The notes below the pieces were generated by a model. The model saw only the letters and a list, made by a program, of their open reading frames with translations, did not search any database and was not told the origin of the DNA. A stretch of DNA of 26,407 nt from a virus, in IMG/VR virus record IMGVR_UViG_3300044630_001391, positions 1 through 26,407 of that record; one strand, written 5' to 3'. The position numbers and the translations under genes are program-made. Within the stretch, counting starts at the first letter, position 1. Each line of letters begins with the position of its first letter. Shown here piece after piece: positions 5,229 through 12,033 of this stretch.

Positions 5229-5593
5229 TACTTTACACCACACTAGCCACTATTGCAGCCGTTGCGCTTGCATTGGCGTTGAATGCTTCCCGCGCTCAGG
5301 TGCGAGGATTGAGCAGAGAATTACGCAAGAAATCAAATCTAATTACAGATTACGAAATTAAATTAATGTCGTCGCGCTCGGAGTTATTGGGATCGCTTGA
5401 CAAAGCAAAGACTTGGGAAGGCAGGGGCGAGGAGTTGCAGCGCCGTTGCTTAGTTGCTGAGAATGACCTAGCCGCAGCGTTACAGAAACTTTTTGCACTC
5501 CAGGCGAAGCAGACAGAGCGCAGAGAAAACGCAAGGCTTAGAAAGGCTAAGGAAAGGGCAAAGAAAAAGGAGGTGAGCAATGACAAACAATAA
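5225..5593 (+). CDS. Membrane-anchored coiled-coil protein
   Basis: The 122-residue product has an N-terminal membrane helix (about 2-20, ILYTTLATIAAVALALALN). A long charged helix follows (about 23-105) with heptad-like spacing, ending in a run of Lys, Arg and Glu (RKAKERAKKKEVSNDKQ). No catalytic motif is seen. Rz-like proteins have a similar build, but this gene lies in the early operon, away from the lysis block, so a spanin role is unlikely. Its last codons contain the Shine-Dalgarno-like GGAGG of the next gene. Confidence 0.6.
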   Translation: MILYTTLATIAAVALALALNASRAQVRGLSRELRKKSNLITDYEIKLMSSRSELLGSLDKAKTWEGRGEELQRRCLVAENDLAAALQKLFALQAKQTERRENARLRKAKERAKKKEVSNDKQ

Positions 5594-5606
5594 ACAACAG
5601 ACGGCA
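5567..5606 (+). repeat. 40-bp direct repeat, copy 1 (ribosome-binding site plus gene start)
   Basis: A 40-bp segment is identical to 6042-6081. It holds AAGGAGGTGAGCA, the ATG at 5580 and nine codons (MTNNKQQTA). The shorter GGAGGTGAGCAATGA part is also present at 5820-5834. The GGAGG is 6 bases from the ATG, a strong Shine-Dalgarno sequence in a genome otherwise nearly lacking them. Confidence 0.9.
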
Positions 5607-5834
5607 GTGGGGATTCTATGTGGAAAGTTAGCAATGAAGTTAGGCATACCACAAGCAATTACTTTTTACATAGACCATCAAGAAGAAATTAGAGAAGCCA
5701 AAGAAATAGAGAAGGAAAGAATTGAAACTGCATACAATAAAGGAACAGTTCATGGAATTGATTATCCTGAAAGTACACTACCAATAACTGGTGAACAATA
5801 CTACAACGAAACCTACGGAGGAGGTGAGCAATGA
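5580..5834 (+). CDS. Small early protein, unknown function
   Basis: The 84-residue product begins with nine residues (MTNNKQQTA) identical to the protein at 6055, then continues with LCGKLAMKLGIPQAITFYID and a charged helix (EIREAKEIEKERIETAY), ending GGGEQ. No known domain. It starts from a strong Shine-Dalgarno, overlaps the previous gene by 14 bases, and its own last codons form the Shine-Dalgarno of the next gene. The base composition is more AT-rich than the flanking replication genes, which hints at separate acquisition. Confidence 0.65.
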   Translation: MTNNKQQTAVGILCGKLAMKLGIPQAITFYIDHQEEIREAKEIEKERIETAYNKGTVHGIDYPESTLPITGEQYYNETYGGGEQ

Positions 5835-6058
5835 AACTATACACAGAAGAACAAGTAAAAAAAATGTTAGATTTAGCAAGGTTTACTTATAATTCAGAGG
5901 ATAAAATACTTTTATCTCAAATTCCCATCCAACTACCAAGTGATGAGGAGATAGAGGACGCATCATTAGAAGAAAATAATGATGATTTATCACCTGCTGA
6001 AGAATTTCAAAGAGGTGCAAAATGGATGCGTGATAAAATACAAGGAGGTGAGCAATGA
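5831..6058 (+). CDS. Small acidic early protein, unknown function
   Basis: The 75-residue acidic product begins MKLYTEEQVKKMLDLARF, has a strongly acidic middle (PSDEEIEDASLEENNDD) and ends WMRDKIQGGEQ. From memory, short proteins starting with an EEQV-like helix and ending in a GAKWMRD-like helix are common in Bacteroidota phages and have no known role. The last four codons (GGA GGT GAG CAA) both encode GGEQ and supply the Shine-Dalgarno sequence of the next gene. Confidence 0.65.
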   Translation: MKLYTEEQVKKMLDLARFTYNSEDKILLSQIPIQLPSDEEIEDASLEENNDDLSPAEEFQRGAKWMRDKIQGGEQ

Positions 6059-6081
6059 CAAACAATAAACAACAGACGGCA
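6042..6081 (+). repeat. 40-bp direct repeat, copy 2
   Basis: Identical to 5567-5606 over 40 bp, starting at the Shine-Dalgarno and ending after the ninth codon of the gene at 6055. Sequence on either side differs, so the repeat marks a module boundary. Confidence 0.9.
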
Positions 6082-6219
6082 AAAATTATACTATTATTAA
6101 TGATAATTATATTAATAGTTTGGGCTTTTAAAAATGATAAATTTAAAACGACAGAGCACAGGGTTACGGATACTGTTATTTATTGGAACGGCGAAAGGCT
6201 TATAAATGAATCACCGTAA
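6055..6219 (+). CDS. 54-residue membrane protein sharing its start with the 5580 gene
   Basis: The frame runs from ATG 6055 to TAA 6217-6219. Residues 1-9 (MTNNKQQTA) copy those of the protein at 5580. Then a membrane helix (about 10-25, KIILLLMIIILIVWAF) and a short polar tail (TEHRVTDTVIYWNGERLINE) follow. It starts from the repeated strong Shine-Dalgarno. The different bodies behind one shared start suggest exchange of small genes by recombination at the repeat. Function unknown. Confidence 0.6.
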   Translation: MTNNKQQTAKIILLLMIIILIVWAFKNDKFKTTEHRVTDTVIYWNGERLINESP

Positions 6220-6221
6220 CA

Positions 6222-6509
6222 ATGAGCAACTACAATTTAATCTGGGCCGTTGCAATCCTTCGGGATGACTTCGGCCTTACTTGGCGCTCCATTGGTGAGC
6301 GCTTAAACATCACCGACAAAACAGCACACTATATTTATGGAAAAAGAAAAAAGCATTACAGCATACGTTTGGGCATTACTGAGCCCAACGGAACAGGAAC
6401 GACTCAGACAGTCATTAATTTCCTTGGAAATCTTGGAGCGCATACGGTTTCACGAGAACGATATGCGCAGCAGGGACCGAATACTCACCACACAAACGAC
6501 GAAATTTGA
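6222..6509 (+). CDS. Small HTH-like protein
   Basis: The 95-residue frame starts 2 bases after the previous stop. The first half looks like a helix-turn-helix DNA-binding fold: ILRDDFGLTWRSIGERLNIT (12-31), then KTAHYIYGKRKK. After about residue 45 the composition changes (many Thr, Asn, Gly and His) and reads like an out-of-frame translation. Over that same stretch another frame (6337-6561) reads like real protein. The frame is nevertheless coupled to the next gene by a one-base TGATG overlap, which argues that it is translated to its end. Confidence 0.5.
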   Translation: MSNYNLIWAVAILRDDFGLTWRSIGERLNITDKTAHYIYGKRKKHYSIRLGITEPNGTGTTQTVINFLGNLGAHTVSRERYAQQGPNTHHTNDEI

Positions 6510-6561
6510 TGGACTATATACTAGCCTACACGAAGAGCAGCAGAAGAGTACGGGAGCTTGA
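6337..6561 (+). CDS. Possible overlapping small protein
   Basis: A 74-residue frame in +1 relative to 6222-6509 overlaps both that gene and the start of the next. Its product (MEKEKSITAYVWALLSPTEQ, then ERLRQSLISLEILERIRF) has a normal helical protein composition. This is why I list it, despite an overlap of 173 bases with one gene and 53 with the other. It begins at ATG 6337 in the A-rich run ATGGAAAAAGAAAAAA. It may be a true overlapping gene, or the real C-terminus of the HTH protein reached by frameshift. Confidence 0.35.
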   Translation: MEKEKSITAYVWALLSPTEQERLRQSLISLEILERIRFHENDMRSRDRILTTQTTKFDGLYTSLHEEQQKSTGA

Positions 6562-6982
6562 GAACAAACTGGCTTACACCGTTGCAAAATACGAGAAAGA
6601 AATAGCCGGGCTAAAAAAGGAAATACTGGCTCCTAAAATTAAGTTCACGTCCAAGATGGGGCAATTTGAGAAAGTGCTTCAGGTGGCCTGTATGGTTTGC
6701 AATGTAACGCCCGCGGAGGTGCTCAGCAAAATGAGGCGCGGGGATATTATGACGGCTAGGCATTTGGTCGTCTACCTACTTCGCCACGATTACGCCCTGC
6801 ACTATGCCGAAATAGGGCGCAGGCTTCACCGCGATCACAGCACCGCGATTAATAGCTTTAAGCAGTTTAGCAATAGCTTGGAATACAGGCGCGAGGAAAG
6901 GCGGATTTATAACACGGCTAAGGAGTTGCTTTGTATTACTGAGCAGGTCGAAGGCTTAGGAATGGAGGTGCAAAGTGCTTAG
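6509..6982 (+). CDS. DnaA domain IV-like DNA-binding protein
   Basis: Read from ATG 6509, the product has 157 residues. An N-terminal coiled coil (about 10-40, SSRRVRELENKLAYTVAKYE) is followed by a helical domain that ends in the DnaA C-terminal signature: MTARHLVVYLLRHDY (81-95), then YAEIGRRLHRDHSTAINSF (99-117). In DnaA this RDH(S/T)T segment contacts the DnaA box. There is no AAA+ ATPase domain, so this is a DNA-binding piece only. A role in origin recognition, or in competing with host DnaA, is plausible given the helicase and primase genes downstream. This is inference. Confidence 0.75.
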   Translation: MDYILAYTKSSRRVRELENKLAYTVAKYEKEIAGLKKEILAPKIKFTSKMGQFEKVLQVACMVCNVTPAEVLSKMRRGDIMTARHLVVYLLRHDYALHYAEIGRRLHRDHSTAINSFKQFSNSLEYRREERRIYNTAKELLCITEQVEGLGMEVQSA

Positions 6983-8393
6983 GGATTACCAAGTGGACAG
7001 CGTGGCCCAAGTGCAGAGGGCGTTTGCTTCGGGCAGTAAGCGCGTTATTTTATGCCTACCTACTGGAGCGGGCAAGACTGTTATATTTTCGGACATAGCA
7101 GCAAGGGCAGCGGCAAAGGGTAAGCGGGTTGCAATTCTAACCCATCGCAGGGAGTTGCTGAGTCAAGCGGGACGGCTAAACAGCTGCGATATTTTGATGG
7201 TGGAAACGCTAAATAACCAAATTAAGCGGGGGTTGGATTTGAGCCAGTACGATTTGCTTGTAGTGGACGAGGCGCATATTGGTAACTTCCGAAAGGTTTT
7301 GCAAGGCTTCGAGGGCTTTGTAATTGGAGCGACTGCAACGCCAGTATCCAGTCCCCCACTAAAAGAAAGTTATAGCTCAATAGTTTGCCCTGTGGGGATT
7401 GAGTCATTGATAGAGCAGGGATGGCTTGCAACCCCGCACACTTACGCAATGCACCCAGTCGACACTTCTAAATTAGCGACGGCCCGAGGCGAGTATACAG
7501 AGCAAAGCCTAGACGATGCTTTTAACAAGCCGAAAGTTTATGAGGGGGTAGTGCATGAATTTTGCCAAAAATGGGCCGATAAAAAGGCTATTGTATTTTG
7601 TGTTAATATTAGCGCCACGATCAACACAGCCATAGAATTTATAAAGCAATTAGGGCCGGGCAGAGTTTGGGGCGTGCACTCAAAGCAAAGCCCACAGGAA
7701 CGCGAGCGGATTATTGCGGAATTTAGCGCATCTAAAAACGGAATCCTAGTTAACTGTGGAATAGCTACGACTGGCTTCGACTGCCCAGATATTGAGGTGG
7801 TGGTAGTTAATCGCGCCACTAAGTCGGTTGCACTATGGTTGCAAATGGTGGGCAGAGCCTCGCGTAGGACTCAAACTAAATCAGCCTTTACAATCCTAGA
7901 CTTTGGCGAGAATGTAACCCGCTTAGGTTTCTGGCAGGAGCCGCGCGATTGGGCGCACCTGTTCGAGAATCCTAAAAAGAAAGGCGAAGGCGTGGCCCCT
8001 GTTAAGGACTGTGCAAATTGCGGTTTTGTAGCTTACGTTTCAGCTCGAATCTGTGCTAACTGTGGGGCGGAGTTTCCAGAGCCAAAAAAGACTGAAGAGG
8101 ACATAATTGCAACTTTAAAGTTGTTAAATTACCAAAAATCCGCAAAACTTGAGGGCCGTAAAATTTACGACATTGCCAAAAATCCCGCCGATCTATACGA
8201 TTTGCAACGGGTTAAAAAGTACAAACAGGCGTTTATAGAGCGAGTGCTATACTTTGCTAACTACTCAGAGCTTCAGAGGTTTTGGCGGTCCAAAGGTTAT
8301 ACCGATGGCTACCGATGGCGCAAAGAAAGGGATTTTGCAGAGGGCGCTCCAGTTAAGAATTTTACAATAAGATTGGGGGAGGTTGCAGGATGA
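6975..8393 (+). CDS. Superfamily 2 DEAD/DEAH helicase with zinc ribbon
   Basis: This 472-residue protein starts at GTG 6975 (LRDYQVDSV, the usual N-terminal Q-motif-like start of this class). ATP-binding and helicase motifs are clear: PTGAGKT (29-35), ILTHRREL, VVDEAH (96-101), GATATP (118-123), and in the second RecA-like domain GVHSKQSPQERE, VNCGIATTGFDCPDI and the QMVGRASR arginine motif. A four-cysteine zinc ribbon follows (CANCGFVAYVSARICANCG). The layout matches phage SSL2/RadD-like helicases used in replication or recombination. It sits between DNA-binding and nuclease genes in the early operon, overlapping the previous gene by 8 bases and the next by 4 (ATGA). Confidence 0.9.
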   Translation: MLRDYQVDSVAQVQRAFASGSKRVILCLPTGAGKTVIFSDIAARAAAKGKRVAILTHRRELLSQAGRLNSCDILMVETLNNQIKRGLDLSQYDLLVVDEAHIGNFRKVLQGFEGFVIGATATPVSSPPLKESYSSIVCPVGIESLIEQGWLATPHTYAMHPVDTSKLATARGEYTEQSLDDAFNKPKVYEGVVHEFCQKWADKKAIVFCVNISATINTAIEFIKQLGPGRVWGVHSKQSPQERERIIAEFSASKNGILVNCGIATTGFDCPDIEVVVVNRATKSVALWLQMVGRASRRTQTKSAFTILDFGENVTRLGFWQEPRDWAHLFENPKKKGEGVAPVKDCANCGFVAYVSARICANCGAEFPEPKKTEEDIIATLKLLNYQKSAKLEGRKIYDIAKNPADLYDLQRVKKYKQAFIERVLYFANYSELQRFWRSKGYTDGYRWRKERDFAEGAPVKNFTIRLGEVAG

Positions 8394-8992
8394 GAAAATA
8401 CTGGACACCAAAAGAAACCCGGGTATTAATCAAAATTTACGCCGATACAATTACAGCGGATCTAGCCAAGCAATTTAACTGCACGGTTAAGCAGATTTAC
8501 AATAAAGCAAAGCGTTTGGATCTGTCCAAATCTCAGCACTATTTGCAAAACTATGGCGGTCGAATTAAGGAAACCAACATAGCCACCCAGTTTAAAAAAG
8601 GGCATAAGAGTTGGAATAAGGGGCTAAAAGGATTGCAAATGGGAGGCGTAGAGACTCAGTTTAAAGCTGGAGGTTTGCCTCACAATACCAAGCCAATCGG
8701 ATACCGAAGTACCAGGGATGGCTACCTAGTAGAAAAGACGGATAAAGGCTTTGAGTTTGTGCATTGGCTTCTTTGGCGTCAGCATCACGGCGAAATACCA
8801 AAAGGGCTGTTTGTCGTATTTAAGGACCGCAATAGGCTAAACGTTTGCATTGATAACCTCGAGCTTATCGACCGCTCAGAGAATATGCGACGCAATCATA
8901 TTCAAAATTTACCCGCTGAGCTGCGGGCAGTAATTCACATAAAAAAACAAATAACTAGAAAAATTAACCAACATGGCACGAAACAAAATTAA
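8390..8992 (+). CDS. HNH-type protein with N-terminal SANT/HTH-like domain
   Basis: This 200-residue protein begins with a Myb/SANT-like or HTH segment (WTPKETRVLIKIYADT, then DLAKQFNCTVKQIYNKAKRL). A basic middle follows (FKKGHKSWNKGLKG), then an HNH_3-like region: FEFVHWLLWRQHHGEIPKG, VVFKDRNRLN and IDNLELIDRSENMRRN. The position that is usually the metal-binding His of the vvHxDgn motif is Phe here (VVFKDRN), so cleavage activity is uncertain. As I recall it, this variant is widespread in phage replication regions and may nick, or simply bind, DNA. It is coupled to the helicase (ATGA) and overlaps the next gene by 20 bases. Confidence 0.75.
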   Translation: MRKYWTPKETRVLIKIYADTITADLAKQFNCTVKQIYNKAKRLDLSKSQHYLQNYGGRIKETNIATQFKKGHKSWNKGLKGLQMGGVETQFKAGGLPHNTKPIGYRSTRDGYLVEKTDKGFEFVHWLLWRQHHGEIPKGLFVVFKDRNRLNVCIDNLELIDRSENMRRNHIQNLPAELRAVIHIKKQITRKINQHGTKQN

Positions 8993-9194
8993 CGACTTAA
9001 GGGATCACCTTTTTGAAACACTGGAACGCCTGAAGGATGGCGACATCGACATAGCAACCGCTAAGGCAATGGCAGACGTCGGGCAAGTAATTATCAACAG
9101 CGCAAAGATTGAAATAGATTTTATCCGCGCCACTGGAAGCACCAAGGATTCGGGCTTCATTAAATTGGGTGATGGTAACGAGAAACTGCTTTGA
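8973..9194 (+). CDS. Small conserved phage protein, unknown function
   Basis: The 73-residue, mostly helical product (MARNKINDLRDHLFETLERL, then DIATAKAMADVGQVIINSAK) resembles, from memory, small proteins near replication genes of many phages. No function is known. It probably forms a helical bundle and could be an accessory to the primase or the HNH protein. It overlaps the HNH gene by 20 bases and ends in a TTGA overlap with the next gene. Confidence 0.7.
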   Translation: MARNKINDLRDHLFETLERLKDGDIDIATAKAMADVGQVIINSAKIEIDFIRATGSTKDSGFIKLGDGNEKLL

Positions 9195-9424
9195 GTAATT
9201 ACGCTATAATCCCTAACAGGGGTATTTATTATTTTAGTAAAAGAAAAAAAACTAAGTTTGTACCCCTGTTTAAAATTTGCAAGGTCAACGGAACCACCTT
9301 AGAAGAGTTCCAAGCACTAATAAATCAGATTGAAATAACTTTAAAAAATGGCACCACAAAACAACAAACCGACCCACGCCCGAATAGCTTGGGTGGAGGT
9401 CATCCCGGAAGGGATACTAATTAA
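9191..9424 (+). CDS. Small unknown protein with TTG start
   Basis: The 77-residue frame begins at TTG 9191, overlapping the previous stop (TTGA). The N-terminal part (NYAIIPNRGIYYFSKRKKTK, then VPLFKICKVNGTTLEEFQAL) looks like a small mixed fold. The last 24 residues (TKQQTDPRPNSLGGGHPGRD) have low-complexity, out-of-frame character, and the next gene covers them in another frame. No family recognised. Confidence 0.5.
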   Translation: MSNYAIIPNRGIYYFSKRKKTKFVPLFKICKVNGTTLEEFQALINQIEITLKNGTTKQQTDPRPNSLGGGHPGRDTN

Positions 9425-9536
9425 ACAGATTGGACTGTATACCGAGGATGGCGAATACATACGAGACGCTAAACTTAATGGCGATCTACTTTGCACACTG
9501 ACCGAGCACCCGCTAGCCATTACGATATGCAAATAA
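9348..9536 (+). CDS. Small unknown protein
   Basis: This 62-residue frame begins at ATG 9348, right after a run of A residues, and overlaps the previous frame by 77 bases in +1. The product is a compact mixed sequence (ARIAWVEVIPEGILIKQIGL, then YTEDGEYIRDAKLNGDLLC) with no membrane segment or known motif. It overlaps the primase start by 10 bases, matching the coupling used through this operon. Confidence 0.55.
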   Translation: MAPQNNKPTHARIAWVEVIPEGILIKQIGLYTEDGEYIRDAKLNGDLLCTLTEHPLAITICK

Positions 9537-11701
9537 ATTTTCTGCCTAACATCAAACTGAGCAACAAATTTACTGTAATACCCATTACGGAATATCTGGA
9601 GCTTGTAAGGAATGGCACGTATATTAACAGCATCGAGGCGTTTAGAAACTCGGCCGCACTATCCAAAGACCAGCAGGCGGAAATTAAGCAACAGATCCCT
9701 GCGGTAACAATAAGCGGAATTTTTAAAGACAGCGTTAAAAATGCAAACCTACTAACGCACTCAGGGCTTATTTGTATAGATTTTGACGCGGTGGAGAATC
9801 CCGGGCAATTAAAAGCGGAGTTATCCAAAGACCCCTATACTTTTGCCGCATTATTGAGCGCTTCAGGCAATGGCTTGGCCGCGATAGTACGAATAGAAGC
9901 CGACAGGCATTTGGATTCGTTTAACGGGCTTAAAACCTATTATTTTCGTAATTACGGGCAGCTAATAGATGCAAGTTGTAAAAATGTAAGCCGCCTGCGT
10001 TTCCTTTCAGTAGACCCTGCGCTATTTGTTAACCCCTCGAGTAAGGTATTTAAAGAATACCCAAAAAAGGAGGCAAAGCCCAAGGTAGTTAACACTGTGC
10101 TCACCGGCAACGAGTTTGACGAGCTTATAGATAGGATTTGTCGGGGTGGTTATGATTTAACGCAAGGAGTTTACAGCAATTATCTCAGCATTGGGTTTGC
10201 ACTGGCTTCCGAGTTTGGAGAACGAGGGCGCGAGCATTTCCACGCTATATGCGCGCAAAATGATAAATACGACCCCGCAAAGGCTGACAAACAATTTACA
10301 TATTGTTTACGCGATACGGGCCTAAGTAAGGTAACCATAGCGACTTTTTACTATTATGCCAAGGAGGCAGGCGTTGAACTAAAATCCGCCCAATCGGTTA
10401 AGCTTGAGAATATAGCCAAAATGGCAAAGAAACAAGGGCGCGCTAAGGAGTCAGTTATTGAAATTGCACGCCTGCAGGGTATGGATATTGAGAAAGCCAC
10501 AGAGACCGCGGCAGCAGTATACGAGGCCAACGTTAACCTCGCATTGGTTGGCCAGACTAACCTCGGACTCGTTCAACTTTACCTATCCAATAATTACCAA
10601 CTGTACTATAACACTATTACAAATGATTTAGAAGATCGCACAGTGCTATTTAATAACAGGGCCAAAATTATAGACGATATGGCCCTAAATACAATGTATT
10701 TGCGTTTTTCAGAGGTTACAGATAATAAGATAAGCTTTGAGTTTTTTTGCCGTGTAGTTTACTCTGAGCTCACGACCTATTACAACCCTTTCGAGGATTT
10801 TATTAGACTTAATCAATCCATCCAGAGGGGGCAGGAATTAATCGAGCAACTAGCCGCCTGCATTGAAACCCCGACGCCAAATGTATCAAAATACTTAACG
10901 CATTGGGGCGTTGGTATGATTGCAAGCATTTTTGGGCGCACATCGCCTTTGGTCTTAGTGCTAGCAGGTGAACGCCAAAACACGGGTAAAACAGAGTTTT
11001 TTAGGCGCCTTTTGCCCCCTCAGTTATCCAACTACTACGCAGAGAGTAAACTGGATGGCGGTAAAGATGACGATATTTTGTTAACGAAAAAGTTAATTAT
11101 AATGGATGATGAATTTGGGGGTAAGTCTAAGCTGGAAAGTAAGCGCTTTAAGGAACTGACAAGCAAAGCCAGTTTCTCTATTCGCTTACCTTACGGACGG
11201 ACTCACCGAGATCTAAAACGCTTAGCCGTCTTAGCAGGAACGACTAACGATTTGGGCCTAATCAGCGACCCAACAGGCAACCGCCGAATCTTGCCAGTGA
11301 ATGTAACTGCAGTAAACCAAACTCAATACAACGCTATCGACAAATCCGCACTATTTATGGCCTTTTATGACCTATACCAAAGCGGCTTTAAGTGGGAGTT
11401 ATCAAGCGCTGACATAGCAGAATTAAACGAAAATAGTGATGAATTTAACGCTATTAATTTTGAGGCTGAATTAATAAATCAATTTTTATTTAACCCAAAA
11501 GAAGGCGAATATTCGTCATATTTGAGTAATACGGAAATTAAAATTTACTTAGAATTGTGCTCAAATCAGAAGATTTTTGACACTCGGAAGCTCGGAATGG
11601 AGTTAAAAAACATGGGATTTTTGCAACGGGTCGTAAAATTAAATTCAAAAACCCAAAGAGTTTTTAGGGTCGGAAAGATAAAAACGCTACAAAATGACTA
11701 A
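9527..11701 (+). CDS. Primase-helicase: BT4734-like AEP primase domain fused to VirE-type ATPase
   Basis: Read from ATG 9527, the product has 724 residues. The N-terminal part (about 1-170) matches BT4734-like primases: LICIDFDAVEN (81-91), which carries the metal-binding acidic pair, SASGNGLAAIVRI (111-123) and SRLRFLSVDP (155-164). A primase C-terminal-like region follows (about 200-270). The C-terminal part is a VirE/SF3-like helicase: Walker A GERQNTGKT (481-489), Walker B LIIMDDEF (523-530), sensor GTTND (571-575) and an arginine-finger region GNRRILP. It should prime and unwind DNA at the phage origin, which I place immediately downstream. Starts upstream of 9527 would only overlap the previous gene further. 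Confidence 0.9.
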   Translation: MQINFLPNIKLSNKFTVIPITEYLELVRNGTYINSIEAFRNSAALSKDQQAEIKQQIPAVTISGIFKDSVKNANLLTHSGLICIDFDAVENPGQLKAELSKDPYTFAALLSASGNGLAAIVRIEADRHLDSFNGLKTYYFRNYGQLIDASCKNVSRLRFLSVDPALFVNPSSKVFKEYPKKEAKPKVVNTVLTGNEFDELIDRICRGGYDLTQGVYSNYLSIGFALASEFGERGREHFHAICAQNDKYDPAKADKQFTYCLRDTGLSKVTIATFYYYAKEAGVELKSAQSVKLENIAKMAKKQGRAKESVIEIARLQGMDIEKATETAAAVYEANVNLALVGQTNLGLVQLYLSNNYQLYYNTITNDLEDRTVLFNNRAKIIDDMALNTMYLRFSEVTDNKISFEFFCRVVYSELTTYYNPFEDFIRLNQSIQRGQELIEQLAACIETPTPNVSKYLTHWGVGMIASIFGRTSPLVLVLAGERQNTGKTEFFRRLLPPQLSNYYAESKLDGGKDDDILLTKKLIIMDDEFGGKSKLESKRFKELTSKASFSIRLPYGRTHRDLKRLAVLAGTTNDLGLISDPTGNRRILPVNVTAVNQTQYNAIDKSALFMAFYDLYQSGFKWELSSADIAELNENSDEFNAINFEAELINQFLFNPKEGEYSSYLSNTEIKIYLELCSNQKIFDTRKLGMELKNMGFLQRVVKLNSKTQRVFRVGKIKTLQND

Positions 11702-11723
11702 AAACGGGCAAAAAATACGATTT

Positions 11724-11992
11724 CAGTGTAACCAAAGCCTAGCATGGGCTAAGGGGGTATTTTGGGGGTGCGGTTACAAAAGTTACACGAAAATACATAA
11801 CTTTCCCCAGTGGATTTTACTATTGGATTTTTACCCTATTTATGTTTTACTGTTTTCCAAAGTCTTTACATTTCTCTGTAACTTTTGTAACTTTGGGCTA
11901 TATCCCAATGCAGGACAGGGTTACACTGGAATTGAAGTCTCTGTAACTTTTGTAACCGAGAGGGCTCTAGACCAAGCCTAGAAAGGGTTACA
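11724..11992 (+). other. Probable replication origin with iteron-like repeats
   Basis: The 332 bases between the primase-helicase and the VRR-NUC gene hold nine copies of TGTAAC in six clusters. Three are the double form TGTAACTTTTGTAAC: direct at 11877-11891 and 11942-11956, inverted at 11773-11787. Three are singles sharing CAGTGTAACC: direct at 11724-11733, inverted around 11919-11928 and 11986-11995. An AT-rich stretch lies between the inverted and direct double copies (about 11800-11870), and a TATATATATA run lies at about 12024-12034. Spaced, oriented repeats beside replication genes are typical of origins with initiator-binding iterons. A regulatory role for the repeats is the alternative. 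Confidence 0.6.
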
Positions 11993-12033
11993 CTGACTAT
12001 TCCACTAAATAGGACACTAAAGAATATATATAT

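Noticed and set aside
9340-9385. T TTA AAA slippery heptamer (9340-9346) as a -1 frameshift site
   Set aside because: The -1 frame meets a stop about 14 codons later, and the gene at 9348 is in the +1 frame, so the shift would give no useful product.
11694-11981. A 95-codon frame overlapping the primase stop by 8 bases
   Set aside because: It runs across the TGTAAC repeats, its product is odd (rich in Trp, Cys, Phe and Tyr, no domain), and the region is better explained as an origin. Translation of a short leader part cannot be excluded.
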